A stretch of DNA of 64,000 bases. Origin: CAKZLS01 sp963701445 (GTDB taxonomy: Bacteria; Pseudomonadota; Alphaproteobacteria; Rhodospirillales; Defluviicoccaceae). Position 1 is the stretch's first letter, and the number at the start of each line of letters is the position of its first letter. Positions 7,615-17,214 of the stretch are shown here, in pieces. The DNA lies in the NCBI GenBank assembly GCA_963701445.1, contig CAVPAM010000007.1, forward strand, positions 62,001 to 126,000, given 5' to 3'. A program made the translations under genes and the position numbers. Under the pieces are notes generated by a model. That model was not told where the DNA came from. It worked only from the letters and a program-made list of their open reading frames with translations, and ran no database searches.

Positions 7615-8505
7615 TCAGGCGTTCAATTCCTCGATTTTACGGATGAGGAAATCGCGGAACACCTTGATCCGGATGGAGTGGCGCAGTTCTTCCGGATAGA
7701 CGAAAAAAACGTCCACGTCGGGGCCGCGAAGTTCCGGCAGGATTTCCACCAGGTTGCCCGTTTCCTGATTGAGATAGTGGGGCAGCGCGCCGATCCCGAT
7801 CCCGCTCTGCACCGCCCTGAAAATACCATAGGTGCTGTTGACCTTGAGGAACGGCTTGCGCCTGTGATCGTTGCGGACACCGGCGTCCAGCAGCCAGTTG
7901 AGGCTGGGCACGGGCATCCGCGCGTCGTCTCCGAAGATGATCAGGCGATGGTTGTCGAGATCCTCGGGCTTGCGCGGCATCCCGTGCGCTTGCAGGTAGC
8001 TGGGGGCGGCGAACACGTGGTAGCGCAACGTCATCAGCCGCCGCTGGACGAGGTCCGCCTGGGTGGGCGGCGTCAGCCGAATGGCCACGTCGGCCTCGCG
8101 CATGGACAGATCGAGTTCGTTGTCCGACAGCACCAGCGAGGCCTCGATATCCGGGTAGTCCTCGAGAAACTCCTTGAGCCGGGGAGCGAGCCAGACGGAG
8201 CCGAAGGCGATCGTGGTGGTGATCCGCAAGGGGCCCTCGGGGCGCTCGCGGCCCTCGATCAGCCGCGCCTCGGCCATGTTCAGCTTCTTGGCGATTTCGC
8301 GCGCCGTCCGCAGCAGGGTCTCGCCCTGCTCGGTCAGCATGAGACCGCGGGCGTGACGGTGGAAAAGCAGAACCTGCAGGCTTTCCTCCAACGCGCTGAT
8401 CTGGCGGCTGACGGCGGATTGGCTGAGGTTGAGCGCCTCGCCGGCATGGGTGAAGCTCCCCGCCTCGGCAACGGCATGGAAAATGCGAAGCTTATCCCAG
8501 TCCAT
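7615..8505 (-). CDS. LysR-family transcriptional regulator
   Basis: A 296-residue LysR-type regulator. The N-terminal winged helix-turn-helix is clear (MDWDKLRIFHAVAEAGSFTH, then ALNLSQSAVSRQISALEE), followed by a type 2 periplasmic-binding-like effector domain (LRITTTIAFGSVWLAP; LSDNELDLSMREADVAIRL; GIGIGALPHYL). I choose the ATG at 8505 because AGGATG precedes it closely; a second ATG two codons upstream is possible. It lies just downstream of trxB on the same strand, a neighbourhood common in alphaproteobacteria, but its target and effector cannot be read from the sequence. Confidence 0.93.
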   Translation of the reverse strand: MDWDKLRIFHAVAEAGSFTHAGEALNLSQSAVSRQISALEESLQVLLFHRHARGLMLTEQGETLLRTAREIAKKLNMAEARLIEGRERPEGPLRITTTIAFGSVWLAPRLKEFLEDYPDIEASLVLSDNELDLSMREADVAIRLTPPTQADLVQRRLMTLRYHVFAAPSYLQAHGMPRKPEDLDNHRLIIFGDDARMPVPSLNWLLDAGVRNDHRRKPFLKVNSTYGIFRAVQSGIGIGALPHYLNQETGNLVEILPELRGPDVDVFFVYPEELRHSIRIKVFRDFLIRKIEELNA

Positions 8506-8640
8506 GAGCATCCTATGTTAGCGTCCTGGCGTGCCCCGCGGGGCTGTTAACCCGGAAAATCGTTCGTTACGGCGCCCCGGGCACCATAAAAACCATGGGC
8601 CGACCGGCGCCGGTTTCGGCCGACGGACCCCGCGCGGTCC

Positions 8641-9600
8641 TCATTCGGCGGCAACGGCCTCCCGCGTGGCGACAAATCGTTCGGCCTCCAGGGCCGCCAT
8701 GCACCCGGTGCCCGCCGCCGTGACCGCCTGGCGATAGATCTTGTCCTGAACATCCCCCGCGGCGAAAACGCCGGGGACGCTGGTAACGGTGCTGTCCGGC
8801 GCCGTCAGGATGTATCCCTCGGCGTCCATGTCCAGTTGACCGCGGAACAATTCGGTGTTGGGGGTGTGGCCGATGGCGACGAACACGCCATCCACGGCGA
8901 TATCCCCGACCGCGCCCGACTTGACGTTGCGGATCCTGAGCCCGTCGACGCCGGGCGGCGTGCCGCCGCCGAGGATGTCCTCGACCACGCTGTCCCAGAT
9001 CATCTCGATTTTCGGGTTTCGAAACAGCCGGTCCTGCAGGATCTTTTCGGCGCGGAGCTGGTCGCGCCGATGGACGACCTTGACCGAGGTGGCGAAATTG
9101 GTCAGGAAAAGGGCTTCCTCCACCGCCGTGTTGCCGCCGCCGATCACCGCCACGTCCTTGCCCCGGAAGAAAAAGCCGTCGCAGGTCGCGCAGGCCGACA
9201 CGCCGAACCCCATCAGCGCCCGCTCGCTGGGAAGCCCCAGCCATCGCGCCGAGGCCCCGGTGCAGATGACCAGCGCGTCGCCGGCGTAGGTATCGCCGGA
9301 ATCGCCCGTCGCCACGAACGGCCGGCGGCGCAGATCGACGCCGACGGCGGTGTCGTCGAACATCCGGGTTCCCACGCGTTCCGCCTGCTGGAGCATCTGT
9401 TCCATCATCCACGGGCCCTGAACGGCTTCCGCGTAACCGGGATAGTTTTCCACGTCGGTGGTGATGGTCAACTGGCCGCCCGGCTGAAGGCCCTTGACCA
9501 GGATCGGTTCGAGGTTCGCCCGCGCCGCGTATATGGCGGCGGTGTAACCGGCCGGCCCGGAGCCGAGAATGACAACCTTGCTTTCATGGGCACGCGGCAT
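8641..9600 (-). CDS. trxB: Thioredoxin-disulfide reductase
   Basis: A 319-residue FAD/NADPH flavoprotein that reduces thioredoxin. The N-terminal FAD-binding motif (VVILGSGPAGYTAAIYAARA), the NADPH-binding motif (VAVIGGGNTAVEEALFL) and the redox-active CATC (Cys137-Cys140, within SACATCDGFFF) are all present, as is the C-terminal FAD motif (GVFAAGDVQD). Length and domain order match bacterial low-molecular-weight TrxB. A sigma-70-like promoter lies upstream at 9667-9695. The LysR regulator follows 135 nt downstream on the same strand. Confidence 0.97.
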   Translation of the reverse strand: MPRAHESKVVILGSGPAGYTAAIYAARANLEPILVKGLQPGGQLTITTDVENYPGYAEAVQGPWMMEQMLQQAERVGTRMFDDTAVGVDLRRRPFVATGDSGDTYAGDALVICTGASARWLGLPSERALMGFGVSACATCDGFFFRGKDVAVIGGGNTAVEEALFLTNFATSVKVVHRRDQLRAEKILQDRLFRNPKIEMIWDSVVEDILGGGTPPGVDGLRIRNVKSGAVGDIAVDGVFVAIGHTPNTELFRGQLDMDAEGYILTAPDSTVTSVPGVFAAGDVQDKIYRQAVTAAGTGCMAALEAERFVATREAVAAE

Positions 9601-9666
9601 CGCGGCTAGGCCTTTCCCGGGCGTGAGGGGAAAAAACGATCAATCGAGTGAACGAATCCGAAGCTT

Positions 9667-9695
9667 AGGATAGAAAACCGGACGGTCGCACGCAA
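9667..9695 (-). promoter_or_regulatory. Predicted sigma-70 promoter of trxB
   Basis: Reading the minus strand, TTGCGT (-35, plus 9690-9695) and TATCCT (-10, plus 9667-9672) are separated by exactly 17 nt, about 65 nt upstream of the trxB start. Confidence 0.55.
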
Positions 9696-9745
9696 GGGCA
9701 GCCATGTTTTTTACGCAATGGTGGGACGTTACAGCGAGGGATCTT

Positions 9746-9774
9746 TTGCATCCGCCCGCTTCTAGTAATATAGT
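9746..9774 (+). promoter_or_regulatory. Predicted sigma-70 promoter of the Lrp/AsnC gene
   Basis: TTGCAT (9746-9751) and TATAGT (9769-9774) with a 17-nt spacer. Transcription would begin near 9781, which rules out an upstream start at 9774 and supports translation from the GTG at 9810. Confidence 0.65.
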
Positions 9775-9809
9775 TGCGCCTCCGAGGGAGGGAATTGGAG
9801 CAAAAAAAC

Positions 9810-10307
9810 GTGCGGCGGGTCAAACTAGATAAAATCGATCAGCGTATCCTGCATGACTTACAGTCCAACGGTCGTATCACCAATGTCGAACTCGCGCGCC
9901 GGGCCGGCATCTCGGCGCCGCCCTGTCTGCGCCGGGTGCGCGCGCTCGAACAGGCCGGCTACGTGTGCGGTTATCACGCCGAACTCGATCCCCGGGCGCT
10001 CGGCTTCAACGTAACCGTGTTCGCGCACGTGGGATTGACGAGCCAGGCGGAGCACGACCTGGAGGCGTTCGAGGCGCGGGTGGCCGAATGGCCCGAAGTG
10101 CGGGAATGCTTCATGCTGGCGGGCGAAACGGACTTTCTGTTGAAGGTGGTGGCCGAGGACTGGGCGGCCTATCAGGAGTTCCTGACCACCAAGCTGACCG
10201 CCGCGCCCAACGTCAGTCAGGTCAAATCGGCGCTGTCCATTCGCAAGTCCAAGTTCCGACCGGGCGTGCCGATCCTGGTGGACGGCGGCAGCCCGAACGA
10301 AGCGTAG
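9810..10307 (+). CDS. Lrp/AsnC-family transcriptional regulator
   Basis: A 165-residue feast/famine regulator. The N-terminal helix-turn-helix (LDKIDQRILHDLQSNGRITN, then ELARRAGISAPPCLRRVRALE) precedes a C-terminal RAM effector domain (FNVTVFAHVGL; VRECFMLAGETDFLLKVVA). I choose the GTG at 9810, which has GGAG 9 nt upstream and lies downstream of the predicted promoter. Such proteins bind DNA as octamers or dimers and respond to amino acids; the ligand here is unknown. It is transcribed toward purC, which is on the opposite strand, so the two are convergent. Confidence 0.92.
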   Translation: MRRVKLDKIDQRILHDLQSNGRITNVELARRAGISAPPCLRRVRALEQAGYVCGYHAELDPRALGFNVTVFAHVGLTSQAEHDLEAFEARVAEWPEVRECFMLAGETDFLLKVVAEDWAAYQEFLTTKLTAAPNVSQVKSALSIRKSKFRPGVPILVDGGSPNEA

Positions 10308-10337
10308 CCCCGCCCCGGCCGCCGCGCGCGGCGGCCC

Positions 10338-11321
10338 TCAGGCGAATTTTTGCACGACGGCGCGAATGCGTTCGCGGATGGGCATGCCCGCGTCCGCCGG
10401 CTCGAACGGCCGGCCGGTCACGGTCTCGTACAGCGTGATATACCGGCGGCTGAACTCGATCAGCGTGTCCCTCGGGATGTCGGGAATGGGCTCGCGATAG
10501 GGATCGCACCGGTCCTTGATCCACAGTCGCAGGAAATCCTTATCAAGGCTTTCCGGGTTTTCGCCCGCCTCGAAACGGGCCGGGTAGCTCGCGGCCTTCC
10601 AGTAGCGGCTGCTGTCGGGGGTGTGGATCTCGTCGGCCAGCATGATACGGCCCTCGCCGTCCATGCCGAACTCGTACTTGGTATCCACCAAGATCAGGCC
10701 GTTCTCGGCCGCGATTTCCTGGCCGCGCGCGAACAGCCCGAGCGCGGCGGCGGCCACCGTGTCCCACTGTTCCCGGGAAAGCAGGTTCCGCTCGACCACC
10801 GCACCGGGGCTCACCGGCATGTCATGCTCGCCGTGGGCGGCCTTCGTGGTCGGCGTGATGATCGTTTGCGGCAGTTTCTCGCTCTTGCGAAGCCCGTCCG
10901 GAAAGTCGACGCCATACATCCGGCGTTGCCCGGCCTCGTACATGGGCCAGATGGAGGTGGACGTGGATCCGGTCAGGTAGTCCCGGACGACGATCTCGAT
11001 CGGCAGCATCTCGAGCTTCTTCACCACCATCACGTTGGGGTCCGGATAGTCGAGCACGTGATTGGCGACGATGTCCCCGGTGGCGTCGAACCAGAAACGG
11101 GCCGTCTGGTTCAGCACCTGGCCCTTGAACGGGACGGCGGTCAGGACCTGGTCGAAGGCGCTCTGCCGGTCGGTGGCGATGACGATCCTGCGTCCATCGG
11201 CGAGATCGTAATTGTCGCGCACCTTTCCGCCGGAAAACCCGGGAAGTTCCGGGAACCGGGCATCGACCAGAACGTCGTCGATGTGCGCCGCGATCAGCTC
11301 GGACAGGGGATCGGTGTTCAT
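10338..11321 (-). CDS. purC: Phosphoribosylaminoimidazole-succinocarboxamide synthase
   Basis: A 327-residue enzyme of purine biosynthesis that joins CAIR with aspartate using ATP. It is the longer form of the SAICAR synthetase fold. Recognisable segments are VRDNYDLADGRRIVIATDRQ followed by SAFDQVL, PIEIVVRDYLTGS, and EFGMDGEGRIMLADEIHTPD near the ATP/Mg site. The next gene upstream on this strand is greA, about 80 nt away. Confidence 0.96.
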   Translation of the reverse strand: MNTDPLSELIAAHIDDVLVDARFPELPGFSGGKVRDNYDLADGRRIVIATDRQSAFDQVLTAVPFKGQVLNQTARFWFDATGDIVANHVLDYPDPNVMVVKKLEMLPIEIVVRDYLTGSTSTSIWPMYEAGQRRMYGVDFPDGLRKSEKLPQTIITPTTKAAHGEHDMPVSPGAVVERNLLSREQWDTVAAAALGLFARGQEIAAENGLILVDTKYEFGMDGEGRIMLADEIHTPDSSRYWKAASYPARFEAGENPESLDKDFLRLWIKDRCDPYREPIPDIPRDTLIEFSRRYITLYETVTGRPFEPADAGMPIRERIRAVVQKFA

Positions 11322-11403
11322 GGTCGCTGACGGGCGATCTGCCGCGAGGAAAGAACCGAAAAGAGGTGGCGAACCACTGGAAACGCCCGGGGCGACGGAG
11401 CGC

Positions 11404-11880
11404 TCATCCGTTGTAGGCGATTCTGATCACCTCGTAGGACTTGGACCCCCGGGGAGTCGTGACCTCGACCATGTCGCCCAAGCGCTTTCCGATCAGGGCG
11501 CGGCCCAATGGCGAGGTGATCGACAAACGGCCCGCCGCCGCGTCGGACTCGTGGCTGCCGACAATGCAGTAGGTGGTCTCCTCCTCGGTGTCCTCGTCGG
11601 CCAGAACCACCGTGGCGCCGAACCGGATCACGTCGCCGCTCAGCTTGGTTATGTCGATCACGTCGGCCCGCCGCATGATATCGTCGAGCTCGGCCATGCG
11701 CCCCTCGATGAAGCTCTGGCGCTCCTTGGCGGCGTGATACTCGGCGTTCTCCGAAAGATCTCCATGCTCGCGCGCATCGGCGATGGCGCGGATGATCGCC
11801 GGCCGTTCTTCCGTGCGCAGCCTCTTCAGCTCCAGCTCCAGTTGCACGAACCCTTCCGGGGTCATGGGAACTTTATCCAT
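11404..11880 (-). CDS. greA: Transcription elongation factor GreA
   Basis: A 158-residue factor that enters the RNA polymerase secondary channel and stimulates transcript cleavage in backtracked complexes. The N-terminal coiled coil carries the acidic tip (ADAREHGDLSENAEYHAAKE) and the C-terminal FKBP-like domain contains SPLGRALIGKRLGDMVEV. The length is the family norm. It follows carB on the same strand, as is common in alphaproteobacteria. Confidence 0.97.
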   Translation of the reverse strand: MDKVPMTPEGFVQLELELKRLRTEERPAIIRAIADAREHGDLSENAEYHAAKERQSFIEGRMAELDDIMRRADVIDITKLSGDVIRFGATVVLADEDTEEETTYCIVGSHESDAAAGRLSITSPLGRALIGKRLGDMVEVTTPRGSKSYEVIRIAYNG

Positions 11881-11980
11881 ATGTCAACTCTCCAGCGTTG
11901 GGGATGGGCGTTTCGGCGCCCCCATCGATCCCCATCTATGCCATTCCACCCGCCTTGGCGACAGAACGGCGTTTCCGCGA

Positions 11981-14900
11981 TCAAAACGCGCATGCAAGAT
12001 AGGACTGCAGCGGAATCACTTCAAGGCTGTCGCCTTCCACGAGCGATTCAATGGCCTCGACCGCCGCGCTCGCGCCCATGATGGTGGTGTAGTGCGGCAC
12101 ATTGTGGTGCAGGGCGGCGTCGCGGATCGAAAAGCTGTCCTTGATGGCTTGGGCGCCCTCGGTGGTGTTGATGATCAGTTGGACCTCGCCGTTGATGATC
12201 GCATCCTCGCAGTGGGGGCGGCCTTGCAGCACCTTGTTGATCGGGCGGACGGCCAGTCCGGCGCCGGACAGCGAGCTCGCCGTCCCGTCCGTGGCCAGAA
12301 GGTCGAACCCCAGGTCGGTCAATCGCCGCGCCAGCCCGGCCGCGGCGGCCTTGTCGCTTTCCTTGACCGAGATGAACACGGTCCCCTTGGTGGGCAGGCG
12401 GGAGCCGGCGCCCATCTGCGCCTTGGCGAAGGCGCTCCTGAACGTGGACGCGATGCCCATCACCTCGCCGGTCGATTTCATCTCCGGGCCGAGAATGATG
12501 TCGACGCCGGGGAACCGGGAAAACGGGAAAACGGCCTCCTTCACCGAAACGTGATTGAGACGCGGGCGCTCGAGCAGGCCGAAGGAGGCCAGCGATTCGC
12601 CGGCCATGATCCGGGCGGCGATCTTGGCGACGGGAACTCCGGTCGCCTTGGCGACGAAGGGAACGGTGCGGCTGGCGCGGGGGTTCACTTCGAGCACGTA
12701 AATATCTTCGCCCTTGATGGCGAACTGAATGTTCATCAGGCCGACGACGCCAAGAGCGTTTGCCAGGGCGGCGGTCTGCAGCTCCAACTCATCGATCAGG
12801 TGCGGCGCGAGGGTATGAGGAGGCAGCGAGCAGGCCGAATCCCCGGAGTGAATCCCGGCTTCCTCCACGTGCTGCATGACACCGGCCACGTAAACGTCCT
12901 TGCCATCGGCGACGGCGTCGACGTCGATCTCGATGGCGTCCTGGAGGTAGGAGTCGAGCAGGACGGGCTTGTCCCCCGAGACCAGAACCGCCTGCGTGAT
13001 GTAGCGGTGAAGTGCCTCCGGGTCGTGAATGATTTCCATCGCCCGCCCGCCAAGGACATAGGACGGCCGGATCACCACCGGAAAGCCGATGGCCGCCGCG
13101 ACCCGCTCCGCCTCCTCGCGCGACCGGGCGATGCCATTGGCCGGCTGGCGCAGACCGAGTTTTTGCAGCAGCACCTGAAACCGTTCGCGGTCTTCGGCGA
13201 GGTCGATGGCGTCGGGCGGGGTCCCGAGGATCGGGATGCCCGCCTTCGACAGGCCCTCCGCCAACTTCAGCGGGGTCTGACCGCCGAACTGGACGATCAC
13301 GCCGAGCACGTTGCCGCGGGTTTGCTCGACCCGGATCAGCTCGGTCACGTCCTCGTCGGTGAGGGGTTCGAAGTAGAGCCGGTCCGAGGTGTCGTAATCG
13401 GTGGAGACCGTTTCCGGGTTGCAGTTCACCATGATCGCCTCGAAGCCCGCTTCCCGGAGCGCGTAGGCCGCGTGGACGCAACAGTAGTCGAACTCGATAC
13501 CCTGTCCGATCCGGTTGGGACCGCCGCCGAGGATCACCACCTTGTCGCGGTCCGAGGGGGCCGCCTCGCATTCCGCGGGATTGACGGGGTCCGCCTCGTA
13601 GGTGGAGTACATGTAGGACGTTTGCGACGGAAATTCGGCGGCGCAGGTGTCTACCCGCTTGTACACCGGCGTCGGCCCGAGCAGCCGCCGTCTCAGGGCC
13701 ACTTCGTGCAGGGTCATGCCGGTCAGTTGCGCCAGCCGAGCGTCGGAAAACCCGAGCACCTTGAGGCGCTGATAGCCCGGCGCATCGCCCGGCAGGCCGC
13801 GCAAGCGGACCTCCTGCTCGACGTCGACGAGGTACTTGATCTGATCGAGAAACCAGTGATCGTACCGGCAGGCCCGGTGGACCTCGTCGATGCTGAAACC
13901 GTGGCGAAAGGCCTGCGCGATCACCAGAACGCGGTCGGGCCGGGGCGACGCGGCCGCCGTCAATACCGCTTCCCGGGGTTCGCCGACGAGCACTTCGTTC
14001 AGGCCGGTCAGATCCGTTTCCATGGACCGGAGACCCTTTTGCAGGGACTCGGCGAAGCTTCGGCCGATGGCCATTCCCTCGCCCACGGATTTCATGGACG
14101 TGGTCAGGGTCGGATCGGCGGTGGGAAATTTCTCGAACGTGAACCGCGGAATCTTGGTGACCACGTAATCGATGGTCGGTTCGAACGACGCCGGGGTCAC
14201 GCCGGTGATGTCGTTCGACAGTTCGTCGAGCGTGTAGCCCACCGCGAGTTTGGCGGCGATCTTGGCGATGGGGAACCCGGTCGCCTTGGAGGCCAGCGCC
14301 GAGGAGCGGGACACGCGCGGGTTCATCTCGATGACGACCATGCGCCCGGTCTCGGGATCGATGGCGAACTGGACATTCGAGCCGCCTGTTTCGACGCCGA
14401 TTTCGCGCAGCACCGCGATCGAGGCGTTGCGCATGATCTGGTATTCTTTGTCGGTGAGGGTCAGCGCCGGCGCGACCGTGATGGAATCGCCCGTGTGGAC
14501 CCCCATGGGATCGACGTTTTCGATGGAGCAGATGATGATGCAGTTGTCCGCGTTGTCGCGGACGACCTCCATTTCGTACTCCTTCCAACCGAGGACGGAC
14601 TCCTCGATAAGGACCTGACTGGACGGCGACAGGGCGATGCCGTTGGAGACGATGCGCTCGAATTCCATGCTGTTGTAGGCGATGCCGCCACCCATGCCGC
14701 CCAGGGTGAACGACGGACGGATGATCAACGGCAACCCGATCTCCCCCAGCACGCCGCGCGCCTCGTCGATGTTGTGGGCGATCCGGCTGGTGGGGCATTC
14801 GAGGCCGATGCTTTTCATGGCCTCCCGGAACTGCAACCGGTCTTCGGCCTTGGCGATGACCGCCGAATTCGCCCCGATCATCTCCACCCCAAGGCGCTTG

Positions 14901-15223
14901 AGCGCGCCCGAGGCGTCCAGGGCCAACGACGTGTTGAGGGCCGTTTGCCCGCCCATGGTCGGCAGCAGGGCATCCGGGCGCTCGCGCTCGATGATCTTTT
15001 CGACGATCTCGGGCGTGATCGGTTCGATATACGTGGCATCGGCCATGCCAGGGTCGGTCATGATCGTCGCTGGATTGGAGTTGACCAGGATGACCCGGTA
15101 ACCCTCCTCCTTGAGCGCCTTGCAGGCCTGGGCGCCGGAATAGTCGAACTCGCACGCCTGGCCGATCACGATCGGACCGGCGCCGATGATCAGGATTGAC
15201 TCGATATCCGTACGTTTAGGCAT
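11981..15223 (-). CDS. carB: Carbamoyl-phosphate synthase large subunit
   Basis: A 1080-residue enzyme subunit that makes carbamoyl phosphate for arginine and pyrimidines from bicarbonate, ammonia (channelled from CarA) and two ATP. It has the duplicated synthetase halves, each with an ATP-grasp domain (IIRPSFTLGGMGGGIAYN in the first; VIRPSYVLGGRAMEII in the second), the oligomerisation region between them, and the C-terminal MGS-like allosteric domain. The N-terminus MPKRTDIESILIIGAGPIVI is canonical. The gene follows carA by 12 nt. A 3.4-kb open frame on the opposite strand is a composition artefact. Confidence 0.98.
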   Translation of the reverse strand: MPKRTDIESILIIGAGPIVIGQACEFDYSGAQACKALKEEGYRVILVNSNPATIMTDPGMADATYIEPITPEIVEKIIERERPDALLPTMGGQTALNTSLALDASGALKRLGVEMIGANSAVIAKAEDRLQFREAMKSIGLECPTSRIAHNIDEARGVLGEIGLPLIIRPSFTLGGMGGGIAYNSMEFERIVSNGIALSPSSQVLIEESVLGWKEYEMEVVRDNADNCIIICSIENVDPMGVHTGDSITVAPALTLTDKEYQIMRNASIAVLREIGVETGGSNVQFAIDPETGRMVVIEMNPRVSRSSALASKATGFPIAKIAAKLAVGYTLDELSNDITGVTPASFEPTIDYVVTKIPRFTFEKFPTADPTLTTSMKSVGEGMAIGRSFAESLQKGLRSMETDLTGLNEVLVGEPREAVLTAAASPRPDRVLVIAQAFRHGFSIDEVHRACRYDHWFLDQIKYLVDVEQEVRLRGLPGDAPGYQRLKVLGFSDARLAQLTGMTLHEVALRRRLLGPTPVYKRVDTCAAEFPSQTSYMYSTYEADPVNPAECEAAPSDRDKVVILGGGPNRIGQGIEFDYCCVHAAYALREAGFEAIMVNCNPETVSTDYDTSDRLYFEPLTDEDVTELIRVEQTRGNVLGVIVQFGGQTPLKLAEGLSKAGIPILGTPPDAIDLAEDRERFQVLLQKLGLRQPANGIARSREEAERVAAAIGFPVVIRPSYVLGGRAMEIIHDPEALHRYITQAVLVSGDKPVLLDSYLQDAIEIDVDAVADGKDVYVAGVMQHVEEAGIHSGDSACSLPPHTLAPHLIDELELQTAALANALGVVGLMNIQFAIKGEDIYVLEVNPRASRTVPFVAKATGVPVAKIAARIMAGESLASFGLLERPRLNHVSVKEAVFPFSRFPGVDIILGPEMKSTGEVMGIASTFRSAFAKAQMGAGSRLPTKGTVFISVKESDKAAAAGLARRLTDLGFDLLATDGTASSLSGAGLAVRPINKVLQGRPHCEDAIINGEVQLIINTTEGAQAIKDSFSIRDAALHHNVPHYTTIMGASAAVEAIESLVEGDSLEVIPLQSYLACAF

Positions 15224-15235
15224 CGGCGGCGACCA

Positions 15236-16438
15236 TCATGTGCTCTTCTTCATGAAATCCATGAACCTGTCGAACAGATAGTGACTGTCCTGTGGACCCG
15301 GCGATGCCTCGGGATGATGCTGAACGGAAAAAACCGGGCGTCCCTCGAGCCTCAAACCTTCGTTGGTTCCGTCGAACAAGGAGACATGCGTCTCCTTGAC
15401 CTCGGGCGGCAGCGTCTCGCGGCTCACCGCGAACCCGTGGTTCTGGCTGGTGATCTCCACGCGGCCCGTCTCCAGGTCCTTGACCGGGTGGTTGGCGCCA
15501 CGATGGCCCAAATGCATCTTGTAGGTCCGCGCGCCGAGCGCCAAGGCCAGCATTTGATGGCCGAGGCAGATTCCGAAGATCGGAATGTCGCGCTCCAGCA
15601 GACCGCGGATGACGGGGACCGCGTACTCGCCGGTCGCGACCGGATCGCCGGGACCGTTGGACAGGAAGACGCCGTCGGGCCGGTGGCCCAGGATGTCATC
15701 CACGCCGGCGGTTCCGGGAACCACCGTGACCCGGCAACCGGCCGCCGCAAGGCAGCGAAGGATATTGCGCTTCGCTCCGTAATCGACCGCGACCACGTGG
15801 CGAACCGGAGCGGTTTGCCGGCCGTAGCCCTGTCCCAGCGTCCACAGGGTTTCGTCCCAGCTATACGTCTGTTGGCACATCACTTCCTTGGCGAGGTCCA
15901 TGCCTTCGAGACCGGGCCACTGAGTGGCCATGAACCGCAAGGCCAGCGGGTCGATGGTTTCGTTCGGAGCGTGGATCAGCGCGCCCTTGGGCGCCCCTCC
16001 ATCGCGAATGCGGCGGGTCAGGCGCCGGGTGTCCACACCCGTCAGGGCCACCAGGTTCCGCGATTTCAGCCAGGTGTTGAGATGCTCCGCCGCCCGCCAA
16101 TTCGCGGGATCGGTAATGGACTGGCGCAGCACGCAGCCGCGCGCCGCGGGCGTGGTGGCCTCCACGTCTTCCGAGTTGACCCCGACATTGCCGACGTGCG
16201 GAAACGTGAACGTGATGATCTGGCCCGCGTAGGACGGATCCGTCATGATCTCCTGATAGCCCGTCATGGAGGTGTTGAAGCACACCTCGCCCATGGCGAC
16301 GCCCTGGGCGCCGGCTCCCTGGCCCCAGAAAACCGTTCCATCCTCGAGAACGAGAGCCGCGTCCGTTCCCGGCGGCCGGCTTGAACTGACCGGCGCGCCC
16401 GTCGGAGCGGCGGTTTGCTGTTTAGGCGTTGGCGCCAT
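15236..16438 (-). CDS. carA: Carbamoyl-phosphate synthase small subunit
   Basis: A 400-residue glutaminase subunit that supplies ammonia to CarB. The N-terminal CPSase domain (ALVLEDGTVFWGQGAGAQGV; GEVCFNTSMTGYQEIMTDPS) precedes a class I glutamine amidotransferase domain with the nucleophile elbow FGICLGHQML and the HHPEASPGPQD segment holding the catalytic His and Glu. The first 25 residues are a Pro/Ser/Thr-rich extension not normally conserved, so a later start is possible, but no better one is evident. Confidence 0.97.
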   Translation of the reverse strand: MAPTPKQQTAAPTGAPVSSSRPPGTDAALVLEDGTVFWGQGAGAQGVAMGEVCFNTSMTGYQEIMTDPSYAGQIITFTFPHVGNVGVNSEDVEATTPAARGCVLRQSITDPANWRAAEHLNTWLKSRNLVALTGVDTRRLTRRIRDGGAPKGALIHAPNETIDPLALRFMATQWPGLEGMDLAKEVMCQQTYSWDETLWTLGQGYGRQTAPVRHVVAVDYGAKRNILRCLAAAGCRVTVVPGTAGVDDILGHRPDGVFLSNGPGDPVATGEYAVPVIRGLLERDIPIFGICLGHQMLALALGARTYKMHLGHRGANHPVKDLETGRVEITSQNHGFAVSRETLPPEVKETHVSLFDGTNEGLRLEGRPVFSVQHHPEASPGPQDSHYLFDRFMDFMKKST

Positions 16439-16672
16439 GGAGCACCGGCCTCCTGATCAACCTGGCGCGGATTGGAGCGCGACTCAAAAGGGAATTGGCC
16501 GTCGGACGAGCGGTCACCGTTTTCGACGTGCTCGCTCTTAAGCAAAAGCGCAACTTCCGTCAACCCTTAGTCGGCCGCGAAAGTCGAGGGTCGCGAAATG
16601 TGGATTTTGAGATTGGGGATTGCCGGTCCGTTGACCTAGTATGTGCCTTTGCAGTCCTTGAGAGGTACGATT

Positions 16673-17125
16673 TTGCGGGAACGATTGGACGAGGCATTGA
16701 AAACAGCCTTGCTGGCAAAGGACGCGCGGGCGGTATCGACCCTGCGGCTGATCCTTGCCGCGCTGAAGGACCGGGACATCGCCGAGCGGGGCAAGGACAA
16801 CCACCGGGGCCTGACCGACGACGAGATCGTGGGCCTGCTGCAATCCATGATCAAGCAGAGGCGGGAAAGCATCCAGTTGTACGAGCGGGGCGGACGGCCC
16901 GAACTTGCCGCCCAGGAAGCCGAGGAAATCGCCGTGATCGAGCGGTTTCTGCCGCCGCAGATGGACGACGCCCAGATCGAAAGCGCGGTCGGCGCGATCA
17001 TAGACGAGATCGGCGCGTCTTCGCTGAAGGACATGGGCCGGGCCATGGCGCTCGTGCGGGAGCGGTACGCGGGCCGGATGGATTTCGCCAAGGCCGGGGC
17101 CGCCGCGAAGGCGCGGCTCGCCTGA
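16673..17125 (+). CDS. GatB/YqeY domain protein
   Basis: A 150-residue YqeY-family protein, related to the tRNA-binding tail domain of the GatB amidotransferase subunit; its exact role is unproven. I choose the TTG at 16673 (LRERLDEALKTALLAKDARA) because it gives the usual N-terminus and GAGAGG lies 7 nt upstream. The family signatures LRLILAALKDRDIA, LLQSMIKQRRESI and EEIAVIERFLPPQM are present. It lies directly upstream of dnaG, a conserved gene order in alphaproteobacteria. Confidence 0.9.
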   Translation: MRERLDEALKTALLAKDARAVSTLRLILAALKDRDIAERGKDNHRGLTDDEIVGLLQSMIKQRRESIQLYERGGRPELAAQEAEEIAVIERFLPPQMDDAQIESAVGAIIDEIGASSLKDMGRAMALVRERYAGRMDFAKAGAAAKARLA

Positions 17126-17214
17126 CGCGGCGACGATGGCTGGCCCGTCCCGCCGGATCCGAAACCAAGGCGGCGCGAAAGCCGGCGGCCAGGGGAGATC
17201 GCAAGCAGTGAAAC

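Noticed and set aside
11783..15199. An 1138-codon open frame antisense to carB
   Set aside because: It lies over the whole of a certain carB gene; its protein is His/Arg/Gly-rich with no domain. Such frames are common opposite GC-rich genes with strong third-position bias.
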